Assembly: GCA_947630115.1 (NCBI GenBank)
Contig: CANRGG010000019.1
Span: 1 to 37,263 of the forward strand
Source of the DNA: an uncultured Clostridia bacterium
Lineage (GTDB): Bacteria; Bacillota; Clostridia; Christensenellales; Borkfalkiaceae
DNA length: 37,263 nt
Direction of reading: 5' to 3'
Below the pieces are notes generated by a model. The model searched no databases. It was given only the letters and a program-made list of their open reading frames with translations, and had not been told where the DNA came from. Both the position numbers and the translations under genes were made by a program. Shown piece by piece: positions 33,673 through 37,263 of this stretch (position 1 is its first letter; the number at the start of each line of letters is the position of its first letter).

Positions 33673-35307
33673 ATGGATCATCGGAAATTAGCGGAGCGGC
33701 TTCTGCCCGGGGAGTACCCCGACCTTTCTTTCTATGAGGAAAAATATCCGCCGCGCGCCCTGCCCAAGGGCGCGGAAGTGACGCGGCTCGCCCCTTCGCC
33801 CACGGGCTTTATCCATCTCGGGAACCTCTTCGTCGCGATCGCGAACGAGCGGATCGCCCATCAATCGGGAGGGATCCTGTATCTCCGGATCGAGGACACC
33901 GACCTAAAGAGAAAGGTGGAGGGCGCCGTCGAGGCGGTGAAAAACGCTCTTCGCTATTTTGACGTCAAATTCGACGAGGGCGCCGAGATCGGCGGCGACG
34001 ACACCTATGGGCCGTGGTATCAGCGCAGCCGCGCCGAGATCTATCGCGCCTTTGCAAAACATCTCGTCGCGATCGGCAGGGCCTATCCCTGTTTCTGCAC
34101 CGAGGAGGAGCTCTCCGCCCTCCGCGAAAAACAGACCGCGAACAAGGAGATTACCGGCTATTACGGAAAATATGCAAAGTGCCGCGACCTTCCCGAAGAG
34201 GAGATCTACCGCAATCTCGACGCGGGCAAGCCCTTCGTCATTCGGCTGCGCTCCCTCGGAGATCCCGAGAAAAAGATCAGATTTCAGGACGAGATCAAAG
34301 GGGAGATCACCGTCACCGAGAACGACCAGGACGTCGTCATTCTGAAATCGGACGGGATCCCGACCTATCACTTCGCCCATGCGATCGACGACCACTTCAT
34401 GCGCACCACCCTTGTCCTTCGCGGCGAGGAATGGCTCGCTTCCCTGCCTATCCATCTGGAGCTTTTCGACGCACTCGGTTTTTCCCGTCCCCGCTACGGG
34501 CACAACTGCTCCCTCATGAAACAGGATGGGGAGACGCGCAGGAAGCTCTCCAAGCGGAAGGACCCCGAGCTGTCCCTCGAATTTTACCGCAAGGAAGGAT
34601 ATTATGCGCGCGCGGTCAAAGTATATATGCTCACCCTCCTCAACAGCAACTTTGAGGAGTGGTATCTGAAAAATCCCGACGCACCGCCCGAAAACTTCAA
34701 GTTTTCGGCCAATAAAATGAGCAAAAGCGGCACGCTGTTCGATCTGGACAAGCTGAACGACATCTCGAAGAACGAACTTTCCAAGCTCTCTGCGGCGGAG
34801 ATGTTCGACTTTTTGCAAAGCTGGGCGGCGGAGTACGGCTCGGAGGAGGAGAAGAGCCGTTTTGCAGACCGCGAATACTTCCTCAAAGTGCTCGACCTGT
34901 GCATGGGCACTTCGGGCAAAAAGCGGCGGAAAGATTTTGTCACCGCCTCTCAGGCGATGAGAGCGATCGCCTACTTTTTCAAGAGAGTTCCCCGTGAGGA
35001 CGAGCCCCGTTTTGACGAACAGACCCGCCGGGAAGTTTTTGAAGCGTTCTTGCGCAGCTATTGCTTTGCGGACGACGCGCAGGTCTGGTTCTCCAAGGTC
35101 AAAGAGGTCGCAGGCAGTCTCGGCTTTGCCGCGGAGATGAAGGATTACAAGGCAAATCCCGACGCCTATCGGGGGAGCGTTTCGGATGTTGCGGAACTGC
35201 TCCGGATCGCCGTGACGGGCAGGGCGAATACCCCCGATCTTTATACGATCATGCAGATCCTGGGCGAAGAGGAGACGAGAGCGCGGATCGAGGGAGCCCT
35301 TTCATGA
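33673..35307 (+). CDS. gltX: Glutamate--tRNA ligase
   Basis: A 544-residue class I aminoacyl-tRNA synthetase that charges tRNA with glutamate. The HIGH-type motif is present as HLGN (48-51, in PSPTGFIHLGN), followed by YLRIEDTDLKRK. The catalytic KMSKS motif is KLSKR (about 291-296). A second stretch, NKMSKSGTLFDLDKLND near 348, lies in the linker before the anticodon-binding domain. The start at ATG 33673 has GGAGG 5 nt upstream; the open frame continues upstream only through the promoter. Whether it charges tRNA-Glu only, or also tRNA-Gln for transamidation, is not visible. The stop overlaps the thyA start (ATGA). Confidence 0.95.
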   Translation: MDHRKLAERLLPGEYPDLSFYEEKYPPRALPKGAEVTRLAPSPTGFIHLGNLFVAIANERIAHQSGGILYLRIEDTDLKRKVEGAVEAVKNALRYFDVKFDEGAEIGGDDTYGPWYQRSRAEIYRAFAKHLVAIGRAYPCFCTEEELSALREKQTANKEITGYYGKYAKCRDLPEEEIYRNLDAGKPFVIRLRSLGDPEKKIRFQDEIKGEITVTENDQDVVILKSDGIPTYHFAHAIDDHFMRTTLVLRGEEWLASLPIHLELFDALGFSRPRYGHNCSLMKQDGETRRKLSKRKDPELSLEFYRKEGYYARAVKVYMLTLLNSNFEEWYLKNPDAPPENFKFSANKMSKSGTLFDLDKLNDISKNELSKLSAAEMFDFLQSWAAEYGSEEEKSRFADREYFLKVLDLCMGTSGKKRRKDFVTASQAMRAIAYFFKRVPREDEPRFDEQTRREVFEAFLRSYCFADDAQVWFSKVKEVAGSLGFAAEMKDYKANPDAYRGSVSDVAELLRIAVTGRANTPDLYTIMQILGEEETRARIEGALS

Positions 35308-36134
35308 GCCGCGCAGACGAGATTTTCCTTGAAAATTGCAAAGATATTTTGCAAAACGGCGTCTGGGATACCGACCGTGAGGTCCGTCCTCGCTGGGAGG
35401 ACGGCGCGCCCGCGCACACCGTCAAAAAATTCGGGATCGTCAACCGCTATGATCTTTCCGAGGAGTTTCCCATCCAGACCGTCCGCCGTATCGCGTTCCG
35501 TTCGAGCGTCGACGAGCTCTTATGGATCTGGCAGAAGAAGAGCAGCAACGTCCATGACCTGCATTCCCACATCTGGGACAGCTGGGCGGATGAAAACGGC
35601 TCGATCGGCAAAGCTTACGGCTATCAACTTGCGAAGAAGGCGGTCTATAAGGAGGGAGAGTTCGACCAAGTGGATCGGGTCCTGTACGATCTCAAACACG
35701 ACCCCGCCTCGCGGCGCATTTTGACCAACCTCTACAACTTCGAGGATCTCCATGAGATGAATCTCTACCCTTGCGCCTATTCAATGACGTTCAACGTCTC
35801 GGGGAGGACCTTGAACGGGATCTTGAACCAGCGCTCGCAGGATATGCTCACCGCGAATAACTGGAATGTCGTGCAGTACGCCGTGCTCCTTGTGATGTTC
35901 GCGCAGGTGAGCGGACTTCAAGCGGGGGAGCTCGTCCACGTCATTGCGGACGCCCACATCTACGATCGCCACGTTCCCATCGTGGAGGAGCTGCTGAAAC
36001 GGGAGCCAAAACCGGCGCCGAAGCTCGTCGTCGACCCGAATGTTCGGAATTTTTACGACTTTACCGTGGACAGTTTCCGCCTCGAAAACTATCAATTTAC
36101 GCCGCTCGAGACGAAGATCCCCGTCGCGGTCTGA
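35304..36134 (+). CDS. thyA: Thymidylate synthase (ThyA type)
   Basis: A 276-residue enzyme that methylates dUMP to dTMP using methylene-tetrahydrofolate. Recognisable are the early IQTVRRIAFRSSVDELLWIW segment, the catalytic Cys157 in NLYPCAYSM, and the substrate-binding NQRSQDML, NVVQYAVLL and HIYDRHV. The usual PCH motif is PCA here, a variant I believe occurs in a Firmicutes branch of ThyA. The start is ATG 35304, overlapping the gltX stop by 4 nt; the open frame upstream is a shadow of gltX. Dihydrofolate reductase follows and would recycle the dihydrofolate that this reaction makes. Confidence 0.95.
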   Translation: MSRADEIFLENCKDILQNGVWDTDREVRPRWEDGAPAHTVKKFGIVNRYDLSEEFPIQTVRRIAFRSSVDELLWIWQKKSSNVHDLHSHIWDSWADENGSIGKAYGYQLAKKAVYKEGEFDQVDRVLYDLKHDPASRRILTNLYNFEDLHEMNLYPCAYSMTFNVSGRTLNGILNQRSQDMLTANNWNVVQYAVLLVMFAQVSGLQAGELVHVIADAHIYDRHVPIVEELLKREPKPAPKLVVDPNVRNFYDFTVDSFRLENYQFTPLETKIPVAV

Positions 36135-36201
36135 CCCCGCAGCGCTTTCTTCAAAAGGAAGAGCAAAAAACTATCAAAAAGAAAAATAAGGAGAAAACTT
36201 T

Positions 36202-36699
36202 ATGCGCGCGATCTTTCACGCTGACAGGGAATGGGGGATCGGGAAGAAGAACGGTCTCATGTTCCGCCTTCCCGAAGATATGAAATTTTTCCGGGAGACG
36301 ACGGCAGGCAAAGTCGTCGTCATGGGACTCAACACGTTGCGCTCCTTCCCCGGAGGGAAGCCGCTCAAAAACCGCGTCAATATCGTGCTTTCGCCGGAGC
36401 CCGTCGAAGAGGACGTCGTCCGTGCCGCAAACCTTGCGGAACTCTTCGAAAAGATCAAAGAATATCCCGAGGACGATGTGTTCGTCGTCGGCGGGGCGAG
36501 CGTCTACCGCCTCTTGATCCCGTATTGCACCGAGGTTCTCGTCACGAAGGTGGACGAGGCGGGCGGCGCCGACGTGTTCGCGCCGGATCTGGATGCGGAT
36601 CCCGCTTTCCGTCTCGAAAAGCAGAGCGAGCCCAGGGAGGACAACGGGCACACGATCAGGTTTTGCACCTATCGCAACCTTGCGGTCAAAAAGCACTGA
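36202..36699 (+). CDS. folA: Dihydrofolate reductase
   Basis: A 165-residue NADPH-dependent enzyme that reduces dihydrofolate to tetrahydrofolate. Visible family features are WGIGKKNGLMFRLPEDM with the acidic substrate residue, the cofactor-binding VVVMGLNTLRSFPG, and FVVGGASVYRLLIP. Its length is typical. AAGGAG lies 8 nt before the ATG. It is 67 bp after thyA and followed by a terminator, so it ends the gltX-thyA-folA unit; thyA-folA pairing is a common functional link. Confidence 0.96.
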   Translation: MRAIFHADREWGIGKKNGLMFRLPEDMKFFRETTAGKVVVMGLNTLRSFPGGKPLKNRVNIVLSPEPVEEDVVRAANLAELFEKIKEYPEDDVFVVGGASVYRLLIPYCTEVLVTKVDEAGGADVFAPDLDADPAFRLEKQSEPREDNGHTIRFCTYRNLAVKKH

Positions 36700-36721
36700 G
36701 CCGGACAAAAAAGTTTCGGTG

Positions 36722-36756
36722 CGGGGACGGAAAATGTTGCGCCGCCCCCGTTTTTT
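36722..36756 (+). terminator. Rho-independent terminator after folA
   Basis: CGGGGACGG and CCGCCCCCG pair with one mismatch around an 11-nt loop, followed by six T residues. Confidence 0.75.
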
Positions 36757-36757
36757 G

Positions 36758-36786
36758 TTGTCAAACGCAAGCAAAAGTATTATAAT
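36758..36786 (+). promoter_or_regulatory. Sigma-A promoter of typA
   Basis: TTGTCA (36758-36763) and TATAAT (36781-36786) are 17 bp apart, placed directly after the folA terminator. Confidence 0.8.
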
Positions 36787-36808
36787 TTTCGGTGGAAATT
36801 GAAAAAAA

Positions 36809-36859
36809 GCGTCTTTGGGACGCAAAAAAGCGCGAAAGAATCGAGATATGCGCGCTTTT
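36809..36859 (+). promoter_or_regulatory. Two hairpins in the typA leader
   Basis: In the roughly 85-nt leader, GCGTC/GACGC (36809-36823) forms a small hairpin. AAAAGCGCG and CGCGCTTTT (36826-36834 and 36851-36859) then form a 9-bp stem ending in T residues, 18 nt before the start codon. They could affect translation or early termination of typA. The role is inferred only. Confidence 0.4.
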
Positions 36860-36877
36860 CAGAGGGTTTTATTTTTT

Positions 36878-37263
36878 ATGGTAAGAGAAGATTTACGGAA
36901 TATTGCGATCATCGCGCACGTCGACCACGGCAAGACCACGCTCGTCGACCAAATGCTCCGCCAGAGCGGGACTTTCCGCGAGAACCAGGCGGTCGAGGAG
37001 CGCGTCATGGACAGCGGCGATCTCGAGCGCGAGCGCGGGATCACCATTCTCGCCAAGAACACGTCCATCCATTACAAGGGCGTGAAGATCAACATCGTCG
37101 ATACCCCGGGTCACGCCGATTTTTCGGGCGAGGTGGAGCGTTCGCTCAAAATGGTTTCGGGCGTGCTTCTTTTGGTGGACGCGGCGGAAGGCCCCATGCC
37201 GCAGACCCGTTTCGTCACCCAGAAGGCGCTCGAACTCGGGCTCAAACTCATCATCGTCGTCAA
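36878..37263 (+). CDS. typA: Translational GTPase TypA/BipA (3' end outside window)
   Basis: The first 128 residues of a ribosome-binding GTPase related to elongation factor G, involved in stress adaptation and ribosome assembly. The sequence opens [20 protein letters not shown]. It carries the P-loop AHVDHGKTT, the switch I region ending RGITILAK, and the G3 motif [14 protein letters not shown]. The pattern [18 protein letters not shown] is specific to TypA rather than EF-G or LepA. The frame stays open to the window edge. The ribosome site (AGAGGG) is weak and distant, and hairpins precede it. Confidence 0.95.
   Translation, partial: MVREDLRNIAIIAHVDHGKTTLVDQMLRQSGTFRENQAVEERVMDSGDLERERGITILAKNTSIHYKGVKINIVDTPGHADFSGEVERSLKMVSGVLLLVDAAEGPMPQTRFVTQKALELGLKLIIVV

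Overview
The window looks like chromosomal DNA of a Gram-positive, Clostridia-type bacterium, possibly an uncultured gut lineage. The evidence is: strong AGGAGG-type ribosome sites, textbook sigma-A promoters (TTGACA-17-TATAAT), the gene order secG-rnr-smpB, a YtfJ/GerW-type spore protein next to a DacF-type carboxypeptidase, and surface proteins with InlB/Listeria-Bacteroides repeats and BspA-type leucine-rich repeats. The DNA is GC-rich by eye, with few TTA, CTA and TCA codons, so most genes carry long in-phase antisense open frames that are not genes. No rRNA, tRNA, CRISPR array, insertion sequence or integrase was seen.

Layout. 1-3.3 kb: an iron alcohol dehydrogenase fused ahead of an aldehyde dehydrogenase (the reverse of AdhE order), a frameshifted flavodoxin stub, and a patatin-like lipase. 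3.4-4.7 kb: an AT-richer module of an XRE regulator divergent from a bacterial-PH-domain membrane protein, with a perfect 18-bp palindrome at the start of the transcript. 4.7-7.4 kb: a cell-envelope/sporulation cluster (DUF2953-like membrane protein, ytfJ, dacF) followed by a pseudouridine synthase. 7.4-10.5 kb: an aquaporin, a voltage-sensor-like membrane protein without a potassium filter, a class-3 lipase and a small holin-like protein. 10.7-21.9 kb: two giant tandem paralogous lipoproteins (1913 and 1725 residues), each with its own promoter and terminator. 22-23 kb: a non-coding stretch holding a degenerate array with a period near 21-22 bp. 23-30.4 kb: a minus-strand envelope operon of LRR lipoprotein, acidic membrane protein with an InlB-type repeat, BatA-like VWA protein and two-VWA membrane protein. 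30.5-33.5 kb: smpB, rnr and secG. 33.6-36.7 kb: gltX, thyA and folA as one transcription unit. 36.9 kb to the end: the start of typA/bipA.

The most unusual part is 10.7-30.4 kb. Two colinear giant lipoproteins carry seven matching LDG-type motifs in the same order and nearly the same spacing. They face, across the periodic array, an operon of VWA and LRR surface proteins. InlB-type repeats occur on both sides, which suggests (inference only) a surface-structure locus. A second, shorter 21-bp array at 7.45-7.54 kb sits in the same position relative to its gene: between the stop codon of a minus-strand gene and a GC-rich hairpin with a minus-strand T-run.
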